From NCBI RefSeq assembly GCF_024347575.1, contig NZ_AP025503.1, positions 124,001 to 188,000 on the forward strand: a DNA stretch of 64,000 bases. Direction: 5' to 3'. Source of the DNA: Vibrio pelagius (GTDB taxonomy: Bacteria; Pseudomonadota; Gammaproteobacteria; Enterobacterales; Vibrionaceae). The notes beneath the pieces are model-generated. The model searched no databases, was not told where the DNA came from, and saw only the letters and a list, made by a program, of their open reading frames with translations. Positions within the stretch are counted from its first letter, which is position 1. The number at the start of each line of letters is the position of its first letter. The position numbers were made by a program, and so were the translations under genes. Below are positions 27,746 through 38,238 of the stretch, in pieces.

Positions 27746-28612
27746 TTATTCAATATTCTGAATCTGCTCACGCATCTGCTCGATAAGAACCTTAAGTTCT
27801 ACGCCTGATGCGGTGATGTCTGTGCTGATAGACTTAGATGCTAGTGTGTTGGATTCACGGTTGAACTCTTGCATCATGAAGTCTAGACGACGGCCACATG
27901 CGCCCCCTTTCTTCAGGATGTTAGTGGCTTCTTTTACGTGAGAATCTAGACGGTCTAGCTCTTCAGCGACGTCAGATTTTTGAGCCAGTAGGATCAGTTC
28001 CTGTTCAACACGTGCACCTTCAAGCTCAATCTTCGCTTCTTCAAACTTATTAAGAAGACGCTCACGTTGCCACTCTAGGATCTCAGGCATGCGTGCGCGA
28101 ACCTTAACAACTTCGTCTGTGATTGCAGTTAGACGCTGTTCGATCAGAGCCTTCATGTTCTCACCTTCACGACCACGTGCGTCAATGAAATCTTTCACTG
28201 CGTCATCAAACGCGGCTAGCAGGTCTTTGTTGATCGCGTCCATGTCTTGCTCTGGTGTTTCCATCACACCAGGCCAGTTCATCACCTGGAACGGGTTTAG
28301 ACGGCTCTCTTCGCCAGTCATCCCCATTACTTGGTTCGCAGCATTGATCACCTGTTGTGCTAGGCCTTCGTTGATGCTCAGCTCGCCTTTTGCCGCAGGG
28401 TTTGCTTCAAAGCGTAGATTACATTCAACCTTACCGCGTGCTAGACGTTTACGAAAACGCTCGCGAAGGATTGGCTCTAGGCCACGGAACTGCTCTGGCA
28501 TGCGGAAGTAAGTTTCAAGGTAGCGCTGGTTTACACTGCGGATTTCCCACACAGCTGTACCCCAATCGCCTTTCACTTCTTTACGTGCGTATGCCGTCAT
28601 ACTATAAATCAT
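27746..28612 (-). CDS. yicC: YicC family endoribonuclease
   Basis: The product (288 residues) matches YicC in length and at both ends: MIYSMTAYARKEVKGDWG at the start and GVELKVLIEQMREQIQNIE at the C-terminus. YicC-family proteins have been reported as endoribonucleases acting on small RNAs. The C-terminal DUF1732 part contains LDSHVKEA and RRLDFMMQEFNRESNTL. ATG at 28612 has AGGA at good spacing, whereas a longer frame to 28690 has no support. It is divergent from rph, a conserved pairing. Confidence 0.92.
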   Translation of the reverse strand: MIYSMTAYARKEVKGDWGTAVWEIRSVNQRYLETYFRMPEQFRGLEPILRERFRKRLARGKVECNLRFEANPAAKGELSINEGLAQQVINAANQVMGMTGEESRLNPFQVMNWPGVMETPEQDMDAINKDLLAAFDDAVKDFIDARGREGENMKALIEQRLTAITDEVVKVRARMPEILEWQRERLLNKFEEAKIELEGARVEQELILLAQKSDVAEELDRLDSHVKEATNILKKGGACGRRLDFMMQEFNRESNTLASKSISTDITASGVELKVLIEQMREQIQNIE

Positions 28613-28863
28613 CGAATTTTCCTGTCTTTTATCATTCTGAAAATAACGCGCACGCATAGTATCACGATACGGGGTGCTATGTGCGTCCATCGCGTTGTTG
28701 GTTTAGAAGCTGCTCTGGAAGCGCTGAGCTTCAGGATAAATAGCTTTGCACCACAAACTGCTATATAATCTCGTCCCAATCCAATTTGTCTCACCCCTTT
28801 CTTAGGTGACAGACACTTTCAATAGTTAAACACCTAAAGATAAGACTAATAAGGTAGATACTT

Positions 28864-29580
28864 ATGCGTCCAAATGACCGCGCTGTAGATCAAGTTCGTC
28901 CAATTAAAATTACTCGTAACTATACAGCTTATGCTGAAGGCTCTGTGTTGGTTGAGTTTGGTAACACCAAAGTTCTATGTAACGCGACGGTAGAAGAGAA
29001 CGTACCGCGTTGGTTGAAAGGTCAAGGAAAGGGTTGGGTAACCGCAGAATACGGTATGCTGCCACGTGCAACACACACTCGTAACCGTCGTGAAGCCGCG
29101 AGCGGTAAGCAAGGCGGTCGTACGATGGAAATCCAACGTCTGATCGCGCGTAGCCTACGTGCTGTGGTCGATCTAAAAGCGATGGGTGAAATCATGATCA
29201 CTGTCGATTGTGATGTTATTCAAGCAGATGGCGGTACGCGTACTGCGTCTATCTCTGGTGCAAGCGTAGCAATGGCTGACGCGATTAATCACCTATTAGA
29301 GAGCGGTAAGCTTAAAACGAACCCAATGAAAGGCCACGTTGCGGCAGTTTCAGTGGGTATCGTTGGTGAACAAGCTCTGTGTGATCTTGAATACGTTGAA
29401 GATTCAGCAGCTGATACCGATATGAACGTTGTAATGACGGAAGACGGTAAGATGATTGAGATTCAAGGCACCGCAGAAGGCGAACCGTTTAGCCACGAAG
29501 AGCTGATGCAGCTTCTAGCCCTAGCGAATAAGGGCATTGCCGATATTGTTGAAGCGCAGAAGTCGGCGTTGGCAGAATAA
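28864..29580 (+). CDS. rph: Ribonuclease PH
   Basis: RNase PH (238 residues) trims tRNA 3' ends by phosphorolysis. The start [20 protein letters not shown], the phosphate-binding [17 protein letters not shown] stretch and [19 protein letters not shown] are diagnostic. The length is complete, unlike the frameshifted copy of E. coli K-12. It is followed by a terminator and then pyrE. Confidence 0.96.
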   Translation: MRPNDRAVDQVRPIKITRNYTAYAEGSVLVEFGNTKVLCNATVEENVPRWLKGQGKGWVTAEYGMLPRATHTRNRREAASGKQGGRTMEIQRLIARSLRAVVDLKAMGEIMITVDCDVIQADGGTRTASISGASVAMADAINHLLESGKLKTNPMKGHVAAVSVGIVGEQALCDLEYVEDSAADTDMNVVMTEDGKMIEIQGTAEGEPFSHEELMQLLALANKGIADIVEAQKSALAE

Positions 29581-29588
29581 TCAATTTT

Positions 29589-29618
29589 AATAGCTCCTTT
29601 TTAAGGGGCTATTTTTTT
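29589..29618 (+). terminator. Terminator/attenuator between rph and pyrE
   Basis: A 9-bp stem (29589-29597 with 29605-29613, one G-T pair) is followed by a run of T residues. In enteric bacteria a hairpin in this position attenuates pyrE according to UTP level. The same role here is inferred. Confidence 0.75.
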
Positions 29619-29796
29619 ATTTTCGTCATATATAACTCTACACCCGCGTTAGCTGCAATTTTTCACCCTAATCACATAGGTCTGAAAAACCTTGCTGCCT
29701 TGTTGTAGAGCTATCTATTTAGAAAATACATCATTGTTAGCTTCCTAAGTGATTGGAAGTTAGGAACTGGAAAGTAAATTAATTTAGAGGATGAGC

Positions 29797-30438
29797 ATGA
29801 AAGCATATCAACGTGAATTTATTGAATTTGCACTAGAGAAAGAAGTACTTAAGTTTGGTGAGTTTACTTTAAAGTCTGGCCGTAAGAGCCCTTACTTCTT
29901 CAATGCTGGATTGTTTAACACAGGTCGTGATCTAGCACGCCTAGGTCGTTTCTACGCAGCAGCACTAGCAGATTCTGGCATTGAATTCGATGTACTGTTT
30001 GGCCCTGCATACAAAGGTATCCCAATCGCAACGACAACGGCAGTTGCGCTGGCAGATCACCATGATGTAGACACGCCTTACTGCTTTAACCGTAAAGAAG
30101 CGAAAGACCACGGTGAAGGTGGCAACCTAGTCGGTAGCGCACTGGAAGGTCGCATCATGCTGGTGGACGATGTGATCACAGCAGGTACAGCGATTCGTGA
30201 GTCAATGGAAATCATCCAAGCGAACGGTGCTGACTTAGCGGGCGTTCTGGTCGCGATTGACCGTCAAGAGAAGGGCAAAGGTGAACTGTCTGCGATTCAA
30301 GAAGTTGAGCGCGATTTCGGTTGCGCAATCATCTCAATCGTTAGCTTGACTGATCTAGTCACTTTCCTTGAAGAGAAAGGTACAGACAAAGAGCATCTAG
30401 AAGCAGTGAAAGCGTACCGCGCTGAGTACGGCATTTAA
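29797..30438 (+). CDS. pyrE: Orotate phosphoribosyltransferase
   Basis: PyrE (213 residues, the standard length) converts orotate and PRPP to OMP in pyrimidine synthesis. The PRPP motif [16 protein letters not shown] is near residue 120, and the N-terminal [19 protein letters not shown] stretch is typical. ATG at 29797 lies six bases after AGAGG. The ATG two codons earlier directly abuts the site and is unlikely. It ends at a terminator shared with the convergent lpxL gene. Confidence 0.96.
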   Translation: MKAYQREFIEFALEKEVLKFGEFTLKSGRKSPYFFNAGLFNTGRDLARLGRFYAAALADSGIEFDVLFGPAYKGIPIATTTAVALADHHDVDTPYCFNRKEAKDHGEGGNLVGSALEGRIMLVDDVITAGTAIRESMEIIQANGADLAGVLVAIDRQEKGKGELSAIQEVERDFGCAIISIVSLTDLVTFLEEKGTDKEHLEAVKAYRAEYGI

Positions 30439-30465
30439 TGCGATTCTGTTGAGAATATAAAATGC

Positions 30466-30502
30466 ACAAGGGGCTGATGAATCATCAGCCCCTTTCTTTT
30501 GG
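30466..30502. terminator. Terminator after pyrE
   Basis: A perfect 12-bp stem (30468-30479 with 30483-30494) is followed by TTTCTTTT. It lies between convergent genes. Confidence 0.9.
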
Positions 30503-30509
30503 TGAACGT

Positions 30510-31484
30510 TTATTTGTAGCGAATGCCTTTTGGCACTTCTGGATCTTGCATGGTCTTATAGCGCTTGTGCAGCCACATCCACTGTTCTGGTGCTCTTAAG
30601 ATGGTTTTCTCTAGGTAGCGGTTCATGTAAGCCGCCGCAGCTTTCTCATCTTTTTGTGGGTAATCTGCTTCTACGGACTCATTAGCGATGATCTCATACT
30701 TGCCGTCTTCATTTCTAAAGCCAGAGCCCGGAACTAGAGCACACTTACTGGTGTAAGCCAAAATGCTGGTACCAGTAGTGGTGCAGGCATCTTCGACAGC
30801 AAAGAAAGGCACAAATACCGACTTGTTACGGCCGTAATCATGATCTGGCAGGTAGAAAAGGATCTCCCCTTTGCGCAGTACTTTGATCATACGCTTAACG
30901 TCTTTACGGTGAATCAAGCGGTTGCCATTTTGAGTTCTACCACGGTACTGAATGAACTCATAAGCAGGGTTGTTATGTGGGCGATAGACGCCAAGACCCG
31001 GAATGCCCAATACCGCCATGCCGCGAGCAGTGATCTCTAGGTTAAGCGCATGAACACAGCATAGCAGTACGCCCTTGCCATTTTGTTGATGAGTGCGCAG
31101 AGCTTGGGTGTCCTTGTCGACCAGCAGACGCTTAAAGCGCCACGTTGGCCAGAACCAAGTAATGCCGGTTTCGATAAGCGCCATGCCAGTATTCTTGAAG
31201 TTCTCTTGCACCATCGCATCAACTTCGTCGGCGGGTTTGTCGGGAAATGCGAGTTCTAGGTTGCGTGCGGTGATAGCAACGCGCTTTTTACCATAACGAG
31301 CGCCAATCGCGCCTAGAGAGCGGCCAATCAGCAGCAGAGCGCGATAAGGCAGCACATTAACAATGAAGGCAAGCAAGCCAAAACCGAACCAAACACCCCA
31401 ATATTTAGGGTGCAGTAGAGAAAGCTGAAAAGGTGGTTTGGTGATTACGTGTTGTGTCGAACTGGTTTTTGTCGTCATAAGCAC
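30510..31484 (-). CDS. lpxL: Lipid A late acyltransferase, LpxL family
   Basis: The product (324 residues) is an inner-membrane enzyme that adds a secondary acyl chain to Kdo2-lipid IVA. Features are an N-terminal membrane anchor (FGFGLLAFIVNVLPYRALL) and the catalytic HX4E box in CVHALNLEITARGM. LpxL-type blocks GVYRPHNNP, FYLPDHDYG and FVPFFAV are also present. In Vibrio cholerae two related genes sit at this place (one an LpxN that adds 3-hydroxylaurate), but here only one is found before slmA. LpxL is the better match by eye, though LpxN is not excluded. A second, LpxM-type enzyme is at 60851-61846. Confidence 0.85.
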   Translation of the reverse strand: MLMTTKTSSTQHVITKPPFQLSLLHPKYWGVWFGFGLLAFIVNVLPYRALLLIGRSLGAIGARYGKKRVAITARNLELAFPDKPADEVDAMVQENFKNTGMALIETGITWFWPTWRFKRLLVDKDTQALRTHQQNGKGVLLCCVHALNLEITARGMAVLGIPGLGVYRPHNNPAYEFIQYRGRTQNGNRLIHRKDVKRMIKVLRKGEILFYLPDHDYGRNKSVFVPFFAVEDACTTTGTSILAYTSKCALVPGSGFRNEDGKYEIIANESVEADYPQKDEKAAAAYMNRYLEKTILRAPEQWMWLHKRYKTMQDPEVPKGIRYK

Positions 31485-31500
31485 CGCTTAGGTTATGAAT

Positions 31501-32091
31501 TTATTTAATTTGAGCACTCAGTAGCGCCCAGTAAGCATCAAAGTTCTCAGTCGGCTGGTATTTGAAGTCTGAACGCACAAAGCGATTGAGGCTACCTTCA
31601 ACCTGTCCAAGCAATTGAGCGGCAAGAATTCTTTCATCCACAGGGAAAGATTTGCCTTCACGAATCTTGCGCTCACGCAGGATCTGACGCAGCTGTGTTT
31701 CGATACGCTCAAATAGCTGGTTGATACGATCGCGTAGACGTTCGTTTTCAAACATTAGAGCATGACCAGACAAAATACGAGTCAGGCCAGGGTTACGTTC
31801 TGAGAAAACAAGGATCAGTTGGAGCACTAATCGAATACGCTCTAAGGTATCTTTCTCTTCATCAAGGATACGATTAATGCGCGACATTAGCGCCTCTTCG
31901 ATGAACTCGATTAACCCTTCAAACATGCGCGCTTTACTTGGGAAATGGCGATAAAGTGCAGCTTCTGATACACCGACCTGCTTGGCCAGTTTTACCGTTG
32001 TGATGCGAGAGGCGCCTTCTGCTGACTCCAACATTTGAGCAAGCGCTTGTAGAATTTCTTCACGACGGTTCGATTTGCGGGTACCAGCCAT
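31501..32091 (-). CDS. slmA: Nucleoid occlusion factor SlmA
   Basis: SlmA (196 residues) is a TetR-fold DNA-binding protein that blocks FtsZ ring assembly over the nucleoid. The helix-turn-helix lies in [20 protein letters not shown], followed by [18 protein letters not shown], and the start [20 protein letters not shown] is typical of the family. It lies between coaBC and the lipid A acyltransferase, the usual neighbourhood in vibrios. The lpxL start lies 16 bases downstream, so both may be one transcript. Confidence 0.95.
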   Translation of the reverse strand: MAGTRKSNRREEILQALAQMLESAEGASRITTVKLAKQVGVSEAALYRHFPSKARMFEGLIEFIEEALMSRINRILDEEKDTLERIRLVLQLILVFSERNPGLTRILSGHALMFENERLRDRINQLFERIETQLRQILRERKIREGKSFPVDERILAAQLLGQVEGSLNRFVRSDFKYQPTENFDAYWALLSAQIK

Positions 32092-32225
32092 CTGTTTACT
32101 TCCTTTGATAGAGAGGATGATGAGTGAAAAGGATTATAAACACCAATCAATTCTGTTCCTAGCTCTGTAAGCATTAGGTCAACAGAATCGAGAGATGTCA
32201 GGGTATTGTCAGCGCAAAAATGCGG

Positions 32226-33431
32226 CTACGCTTCAAGAAGTATTTCGATTTGCTCCAAGATCTTAAAACTTAATGCCTCTTTGCTCTCTAAAGGAAGCGA
32301 TTGTTCACCATTGTTCCAGTAAAGGTTCAATGCGTTGTTGTTGCTGTTGAAGCCTTGCCCTTCTACCGATACATCATTGGCACAGATCATATCGAGGTTC
32401 TTCTTCTCCAGTTTGCCACGCGCGTACTTCTCTACATCTTGAGTTTCTGCTGCAAAACCAACGGTGAATGGACGATCTTGCGTCATGGCTGCGACAGTCG
32501 CGACGATATCTGGGTTCTTAATCATCTCGATAGACATATCATCAGTCCCGTCGACCTTCTTCATCTTTTGATCGGCTACGGTGCGAGGGCGGTAATCGGC
32601 TACGGCGGCGCAGCTAATGAAGACATCGTGTTGTGGTGCTGAGCCCATAACAGCATCGAACATCTGCTGAGCGCTCTCGACGTCAACTCGTGTTGCACCT
32701 TCTGGCGTTGCTAAAGCAACAGGGCCGCTCACTAGCGTTACCGTTGCGCCGAGCTTGATTGCCGCTTCTGCCAGTGCGTAACCCATCTTGCCTGAGCTAT
32801 GGTTAGAGATGTAGCGAACAGGATCGATCGCTTCTCGAGTTGGACCCGCAGTGATCAGTACGCTACGCCCTTCAAGAGGTTTTGGCTGAAAGAAGTTCTC
32901 ACAACGGTGAACAAGCTGCATAGGCTCTAGCATACGACCCATACCAACATCACCACACGCTTGCTCTCCAGCCGCTGGGCCCCAGATTTGGCAACCACGA
33001 CGCTTCAGAGTCGCGATGTTCTCTTGCGTTGCTGGGTGGGCATACATCTGTTGATTCATCGCAGGGGAGACCGCAACTGGCGCATCGGTTGCAAGGACGA
33101 GTGTGGTCAATAGGTCGTTACCCATGCCAGCTGCCATACGGGCAATCAAGTCCGCTGTTGCAGGCGCAAGTAGCACCAGATCAGCCCATTTTGCCAACTC
33201 AATGTGACCCATAGACGCTTCCGCCGCAGGATCAAGCAAGCTATCAGACACCGGCCTACCCGAGACGGCCTGCATGGTGAGTGGGGTGATAAACTCCTTC
33301 GCTGCGTGCGTCATCACCACTTGGACCTGTGCCCCTCTTTCTATTAGGCGACGTGTTAGCTCCGCACATTTATACGCGGCAATACCGCCACTGATACCGA
33401 GTAGAATTTTCTTTCCTGCGAGTGTTTGCAT
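32226..33431 (-). CDS. coaBC: Bifunctional phosphopantothenoylcysteine synthetase/decarboxylase CoaBC
   Basis: CoaBC (401 residues) catalyses two steps of coenzyme A synthesis: coupling 4'-phosphopantothenate to cysteine and decarboxylating the product. The N-terminal flavoprotein CoaC domain has [13 protein letters not shown] and the substrate-binding [13 protein letters not shown]. The C-terminal CoaB domain has [20 protein letters not shown], then [15 protein letters not shown] at 33431 follows GGAG at seven bases, and upstream residues of a longer frame are not conserved. It is divergent from the chemoreceptor gene. Confidence 0.95.
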   Translation of the reverse strand: MQTLAGKKILLGISGGIAAYKCAELTRRLIERGAQVQVVMTHAAKEFITPLTMQAVSGRPVSDSLLDPAAEASMGHIELAKWADLVLLAPATADLIARMAAGMGNDLLTTLVLATDAPVAVSPAMNQQMYAHPATQENIATLKRRGCQIWGPAAGEQACGDVGMGRMLEPMQLVHRCENFFQPKPLEGRSVLITAGPTREAIDPVRYISNHSSGKMGYALAEAAIKLGATVTLVSGPVALATPEGATRVDVESAQQMFDAVMGSAPQHDVFISCAAVADYRPRTVADQKMKKVDGTDDMSIEMIKNPDIVATVAAMTQDRPFTVGFAAETQDVEKYARGKLEKKNLDMICANDVSVEGQGFNSNNNALNLYWNNGEQSLPLESKEALSFKILEQIEILLEA

Positions 33432-33635
33432 CTTAAATCTCCAATTTTCTGGCGACGATTTTAACACAACTGATTCTGTCATCACCTCTGCAAATCTGAG
33501 GAGAAGCTAATCGATATCAAACTACAGAATATTAATTGCTGAGAGTTATATAAAACCTTCGTCTACCTCACAGACAATCTTTGCCTGCTCTGCAAGATAG
33601 GAGGGGAAAATAACAATAATGAGGTAGTGGAAAAA

Positions 33636-35309
33636 ATGGTACTGAAAAGTCGAGGTAAATTGCTGCTGGTGACTCTGATCCCTTTGTTGTTGATCACCAC
33701 ATTGATCTCGGTGGTCTATTACATTAACGGCAGTAATAGCTTAGAAGCTGAATTGGCGCGCGACAGACAAGAGTTGATCGATACACGCAAGAAAGAGCTG
33801 CAAGCCTACATGATGATGGGCGTTACCGCGATAAAGCCGCTGTATGATACAGACGTCAACGGCAATAACAAACAAGCGGCAAAAGATATCCTTAAAGCGA
33901 TGCGTTTTGAAAGTGATGGTTATTTCTTTGCGTATGATTCGAAAGGTGTTAACACGCTGCATGCGATTAAACCGTCCTTAGAAGGCAAAAATCTCATCGG
34001 TTTGAAAGATGAAAATGGCGTGGCGGTTATTGGTGGTTTGATTGATGCGTCTAAAAACGGCGATGGTTTTCTGTATTTCTCTTGGCATAAACCAAGCATT
34101 GATGCACAGGCGCCAAAATTAGGCTACGCCGAGTACTTGCCTAAGTGGGACTGGGTGTTGGGTACCGGGATCTACATTGATGATATTGATCAGCAAGTAG
34201 CGATGCAGCGTGAACTGCGTACCCAAGAGCTGAATGAACATACGCTGTCAGCAATAACAATCTCGGTCATTGGTCTTATTATCACTTGCGTGCTGACGAG
34301 CATTATTGTGTCTAAAGGCATTAAACCACTGCAGCATATTGCTAAGTCTTTACAAGATGTTGCGGCAGGTGGCGGTGACTTAACGGCGCGTCTGAAAATG
34401 GAAAGTAAAGATGAAGTCGGAGAGGTGGCATCGGCCTTTAATGAGTTTATGGATAAGCTTCATCCGCTGATGCAGGACATTCAACGTTCTGCCGATACCG
34501 TACAAAGCGTCTCTGGGCAACTGGATTCGCAGACGTCTCAAGCCAGTGCTCAAATGCAAAATCACTGCCTCGAAACCGATAAAGTGGTCACAGCGGTGAC
34601 GGAAATGAGCATGACGGCTAAAGAGGTCGCCAGCAATACCCATGAAACGGCGCAGGCGATTGATGATGCCAACGGACAAGTGACCGAGGCGCAGCGTGAA
34701 GTGGATCAAGCGATTGATGGAATCAGTAAATTGGTCGATGAGGTCAACAGCTCCTCTGAAGCGATCGCAGAGCTGAGCCAACAAACCGAGCAAATTACCA
34801 AGGTGCTAGATGTGATCGGCGAAATTGCTGAGCAGACCAACTTACTCGCATTGAACGCGGCGATAGAAGCTGCACGTGCCGGTGAGCAAGGTCGTGGCTT
34901 TGCCGTGGTTGCTGATGAGGTTCGTTCGCTAGCAAGCCGCACACAAAACAGTACCCATGAAATTGGTGATATGCTCAAGCAGCTGCAAACAGGCGTATCA
35001 CGAGCGGTGACGACTATGTCGGCGAGCCAGGAGCGTGGCGCGAAGACGGTTGAAGAGTCGTCAATGATCCAACAATCTCTGTCTGGCGTGCAGCACTCTA
35101 TCGGTATGATTCGAGATCGCGGTATTCAAACCGCCACGGCGGCAGAAGAGCAGAGCGCGGTCGCTGAGGATATCAATCAGAACCTAGTGGCGATTCAGCA
35201 AATCGTAAACCATATCAACGACACACTTCAGCATGCAGAAAGCATTAGCACTCAGTTGTCGCAGTCAGGATCTGAAATTCACGATCTGGTTGGAAACTTT
35301 AAGCTTTGA
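33636..35309 (+). CDS. Methyl-accepting chemotaxis protein with single Cache domain
   Basis: The receptor (about 557 residues) has a first membrane helix ([21 protein letters not shown]) and a periplasmic single Cache (sCache_2-like) sensor of about 150 residues ([34 protein letters not shown]). A second helix ([20 protein letters not shown]) and a HAMP region follow. The cytoplasmic signalling domain has the invariant tip [19 protein letters not shown]. Ligand unknown; sCache_2 receptors often bind small organic acids. An in-frame GTG nine bases upstream (33627) sits too close to GAGG, so ATG 33636 is preferred. No chemotaxis genes are adjacent. Confidence 0.92.
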   Translation: MVLKSRGKLLLVTLIPLLLITTLISVVYYINGSNSLEAELARDRQELIDTRKKELQAYMMMGVTAIKPLYDTDVNGNNKQAAKDILKAMRFESDGYFFAYDSKGVNTLHAIKPSLEGKNLIGLKDENGVAVIGGLIDASKNGDGFLYFSWHKPSIDAQAPKLGYAEYLPKWDWVLGTGIYIDDIDQQVAMQRELRTQELNEHTLSAITISVIGLIITCVLTSIIVSKGIKPLQHIAKSLQDVAAGGGDLTARLKMESKDEVGEVASAFNEFMDKLHPLMQDIQRSADTVQSVSGQLDSQTSQASAQMQNHCLETDKVVTAVTEMSMTAKEVASNTHETAQAIDDANGQVTEAQREVDQAIDGISKLVDEVNSSSEAIAELSQQTEQITKVLDVIGEIAEQTNLLALNAAIEAARAGEQGRGFAVVADEVRSLASRTQNSTHEIGDMLKQLQTGVSRAVTTMSASQERGAKTVEESSMIQQSLSGVQHSIGMIRDRGIQTATAAEEQSAVAEDINQNLVAIQQIVNHINDTLQHAESISTQLSQSGSEIHDLVGNFKL

Positions 35310-35345
35310 TGGATCGCTCAATTACATAGAAAAGCAGTGGTTAAC

Positions 35346-35384
35346 GAAAAAAACGAAAGTCAGATACGACTTTCGTTTTTTATT
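35346..35384 (+). terminator. Terminator after the chemoreceptor gene
   Basis: A perfect stem AAACGAAAGTC/GACTTTCGTTT around loop AGATAC (about 35347-35382) is followed by a T-rich run. Confidence 0.9.
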
Positions 35385-35422
35385 TTGTTCAATAGGGGCT
35401 TATTCACCTACAGAGCCGCCTA

Positions 35423-36097
35423 ATGATACTGAAAGCTTTGCCTAACGATTCAATGCCAAGAGAAAAATTGCTGCAACGTGGACCACAAGCGTTGTCGGAT
35501 GCCGAATTACTCGCTATTTTTCTGCGCACTGGTACGCGAGGCATGAATGTTATCGAGCTGGCCGATTTTCTTATCCAAGATTTTGGTTCTCTGCGTCAGT
35601 TGTTCTCTGCTTCCGAGAAAGCGTTTTGCCAGCATAAAGGGTTGGGGCAGGCTAAGTATGTTCAACTGCAAGCGGTGTTGGAGATGACCCAGCGCTATCT
35701 TGCCGAGACGCTAAACAGAGGCGACGCGCTAACGAGCCCGACCCACACAAAGCTCTATCTTTCGAGTGTGCTAAGGGATCGCCAACGCGAAGCCTTTTAT
35801 ATCCTATTTCTAGACAATCAGAACAGGGTGATTAAGGATGAAGTGATGTTTGAGGGCACGATTGATGCTGCGTCTGTTTATCCTAGAGAAGTCGTCAAAC
35901 GGGCTCTGCACCACAACGCTGCGGCGCTGATATTGGCTCACAATCACCCGTCTGGCGTCGCAGAGCCGAGCCAAGCCGACAGAAGAATCACGCGCAGATT
36001 AACCGATGCGTTGGCGCTGGTGGACATTAGGGTGCTCGACCATTTCGTGGTTGGTGATGGTGAAGTGGTCTCTTTTGCTGAACGTGGGTGGATTTGA
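35423..36097 (+). CDS. radC: RadC family JAMM-domain protein
   Basis: The product (224 residues) is the chromosomal RadC/YicR-type protein. It has an N-terminal helix-hairpin-helix-like region ([20 protein letters not shown]) and a C-terminal JAB/JAMM metalloprotease-like domain. The zinc motif is in [17 protein letters not shown], with an upstream Glu in [10 protein letters not shown]. Despite its name, a role in DNA repair is not established. It lies upstream of rpmB-rpmG as in E. coli. No clear ribosome site precedes ATG 35423. ATG 35453 is an alternative. Confidence 0.92.
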   Translation: MILKALPNDSMPREKLLQRGPQALSDAELLAIFLRTGTRGMNVIELADFLIQDFGSLRQLFSASEKAFCQHKGLGQAKYVQLQAVLEMTQRYLAETLNRGDALTSPTHTKLYLSSVLRDRQREAFYILFLDNQNRVIKDEVMFEGTIDAASVYPREVVKRALHHNAAALILAHNHPSGVAEPSQADRRITRRLTDALALVDIRVLDHFVVGDGEVVSFAERGWI

Positions 36098-36110
36098 ATC
36101 ACATTATGGC

Positions 36111-36267
36111 TTGTTAGTTGCTAGAAATCTGCTATGATTCGCCCACATTTTTAGACCTTAAATCAGCTCTGATTACTCAAGCAAGCTGTGTTGCACAAAA
36201 AAAGATCACGAAATCCTTAAAAAGGATCTGTTCGGGTCTTGAGCAATGCGCGTCAAGTTAGTATAAT
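36111..36267 (+). promoter_or_regulatory. Two promoters upstream of rpmB
   Basis: A strong sigma-70 promoter is TTGAGC (36239-36244), 17 bases, TATAAT (36262-36267). A second candidate is TTGTTA (36111-36116), 16 bases, TATGAT (36133-36138). A small hairpin ATCCTT/AAGGAT lies between them. The 291-base gap between radC and rpmB holds no other gene. Strong promoters suit ribosomal protein genes. Confidence 0.7.
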
Positions 36268-36388
36268 GCGCGACCTTTGATAGCCTTGTATGGGTTTTCC
36301 ATAACGGTTTTTACCTTCTATTTTTTATAGATAGAGAGGTTCGGCCACCAAGGTTGATATCGAGCTGAAACGATTGGAGAAGACATTC

Positions 36389-36625
36389 ATGTCCCGAGTA
36401 TGCCAAGTAACTGGTAAGCGTCCAGTAACGGGTAACAACCGTTCACACGCACGCAATGCTACTAAGCGCCGTTTTCTGCCGAACCTACAAACTCATCGTT
36501 TCTGGGTAGAGAGCGAAAAACGTTTTGTTAAACTACGTCTAACTGCTAAAGGTATGCGTATCATTGATAAGAAAGGCATCGATGCTGTTCTTGTTGATAT
36601 CCGTGCACGCGGCGAAAACGTTTAA
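36389..36625 (+). CDS. rpmB: 50S ribosomal protein L28
   Basis: L28 (78 residues) is recognised by [20 protein letters not shown] and [20 protein letters not shown] at 36389 lies behind GGAGA, while a frame starting at 36374 adds five spurious residues. It forms an operon with rpmG, 13 bases downstream. Confidence 0.97.
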   Translation: MSRVCQVTGKRPVTGNNRSHARNATKRRFLPNLQTHRFWVESEKRFVKLRLTAKGMRIIDKKGIDAVLVDIRARGENV

Positions 36626-36638
36626 GAGGAATTAAGCA

Positions 36639-36806
36639 ATGGCTAAAGGCATTCGTGAGAAAATTCGTCTAGTATCTTCTGCAGGTACTGGTCACTTCTA
36701 CACAACTGACAAGAACAAGCGTAACATGCCAGGCAAATTTGAGATCAAAAAGTTTGATCCAGTAGTTCGCCAGCACGTTATGTACAAAGAAGCGAAAATC
36801 AAGTAA
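36639..36806 (+). CDS. rpmG: 50S ribosomal protein L33
   Basis: This 55-residue gene is short and easily missed. The protein reads [20 protein letters not shown] and goes on through [20 protein letters not shown] to end in YKEAKIK. It is L33 of the type lacking the zinc cysteines (no Cys residue is present). AGAGGAA precedes the ATG. It follows rpmB and ends before a strong terminator. Confidence 0.97.
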   Translation: MAKGIREKIRLVSSAGTGHFYTTDKNKRNMPGKFEIKKFDPVVRQHVMYKEAKIK

Positions 36807-36847
36807 TTGATGCTTTTTTGGCTCTTCTTAAGTAGAAGAAAGAATTG

Positions 36848-36877
36848 AAAAACCCAGCTTATCGCTGGGTTTTTTTA
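36848..36877 (+). terminator. Terminator after rpmG
   Basis: A perfect 10-bp stem AAAACCCAGC/GCTGGGTTTT (36849-36858 with 36864-36873) is followed by more T residues. Confidence 0.92.
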
Positions 36878-36981
36878 TACCTATAATTTGCCACAACGCT
36901 TGCCGCAATCGCCACCAGATAGAATATCTCGCCACTTTCACGCTATACTGAGTCTTCTTTGTGCAGAGATGAGTAAAAGCA

Positions 36982-37479
36982 ATGAGATACCGTGGTCGCC
37001 GCTGGAACAACATTCTAATCCTGAGTGTGATTGCCTTTATTGGCGTACTCAACCTGCCAACGATCATCAAAGCTTATCTGTTAGCGCCTGAAGCTGAAGT
37101 TACGTCTGAAAGCGGCTTTCCTTACCTACTGAACCCATCAGATCAAATCACCGCAATGCATTTTTCGCAGTGGTCAATTGTGTTGAGTGAGAATGGCTGG
37201 GAGTATCAGGAACAAGGCCGACCTGTAGAACTGACACAACCAAGTGCTCAAACCCTCTCACAGCGTTGGCAACAGCTTGTTGGCACAGAAGTCGAAGACG
37301 AGACATATCAATCTCTTAGCGCGTCTCTGAGTTCACCACAAACCATTGAGGTGTGGTATCTCAACCAAGAAGAGCCTCAGCGTATTACTTACTACCGATT
37401 GCCTGATTTTTGGCTGTTACAGAACTGGCAGGGTAAGTGGCTAGCCGTGTCGGTTGAACCTGAGTACTTGATGCCATAA
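36982..37479 (+). CDS. Conserved hypothetical membrane-anchored protein
   Basis: The product (165 residues) has a basic N-terminus (MRYRGRRWNN), one membrane helix (ILILSVIAFIGVLNLPTII) and an extracytoplasmic domain rich in W, Q and Y (WQQLVGTEVEDETY, IEVWYLNQEEPQRITYYRLP). No family was recognised and there are no Cys residues. It lies between rpmG and mutM. A sigma-70-like stretch precedes it. Function unknown. Confidence 0.7.
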   Translation: MRYRGRRWNNILILSVIAFIGVLNLPTIIKAYLLAPEAEVTSESGFPYLLNPSDQITAMHFSQWSIVLSENGWEYQEQGRPVELTQPSAQTLSQRWQQLVGTEVEDETYQSLSASLSSPQTIEVWYLNQEEPQRITYYRLPDFWLLQNWQGKWLAVSVEPEYLMP

Positions 37480-37587
37480 CAACTCGAAGTCTAATACTTC
37501 TTTCTTTTTGCTTTGTTGCTAATGCAAATTGCTTCCTACACTTGAAAGACAACTCAATCTCTAGAGTTGGTTTTTAGGGAGAGCAAT

Positions 37588-38181
37588 ATGAAAAGACGAC
37601 TCGTTGTTTTATTGAGCTTATTACCACTCTATGTGCATTCGCATACCTTTGAAGTCAGTACCAACCTTTTAGACGGCACTTATGTTGGTGAGCCGGGTTT
37701 CTATCACACCAAAAACAGTGTTGAAGGGGGCTTAGGTGTTCGCTTTATCTATGAGCTGGAAACTTGGGATATCTTTGTTAAGTACGCGATGGGGAATTCA
37801 GATTTTCGTGACTCAAAAACCTACGCGGGCGGCGTACGATACCGAGTCAATGATCAACATTGGATCTCGGCTGAATACAAAGGTCTATATGCGAAAGAAC
37901 AGTATGAGGTCGACGATAGAGTTTTAGATCCGAGTCATCAGAATGCCATCACTAATGGTGAATGGGGAACATTTGCGATTGCGCGCTACCAATACAACTT
38001 AGCCAGTGAGGACTACCCATTTTACTTTGGGTTTGAGCTTGCAGCGGATACGACCACCACGGCATTAGTCGAAGACGATGCATCGGTTTTAGCCGGTTAC
38101 AACAACGACAAGTATTTTGCTGAAGCAAAAGTTGGGGAAGAACTGATGTGGCTCTCTTTAGGGTTAACGTTTGAGTTGTAA
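37588..38181 (+). CDS. Hypothetical secreted or outer-membrane protein
   Basis: The product (197 residues) begins with a signal peptide (MKRRLVVLLSLLPLYVHSH), and the mature part has alternating aromatic strands such as GGVRYRVNDQHWISAEYKG and FAIARYQYNLAS. This suggests a small beta-barrel, though the last residue is Leu rather than Phe. GGGAGAGC lies before ATG 37588, which is preferred over 37567. It lies upstream of mutM with no clear functional link. Confidence 0.65.
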   Translation: MKRRLVVLLSLLPLYVHSHTFEVSTNLLDGTYVGEPGFYHTKNSVEGGLGVRFIYELETWDIFVKYAMGNSDFRDSKTYAGGVRYRVNDQHWISAEYKGLYAKEQYEVDDRVLDPSHQNAITNGEWGTFAIARYQYNLASEDYPFYFGFELAADTTTTALVEDDASVLAGYNNDKYFAEAKVGEELMWLSLGLTFEL

Positions 38182-38238
38182 TTTATGGGCTTACGCGAGA
38201 ACATCGTGTTAAACCTTTGTGATTAATAAGAGCGTGAT

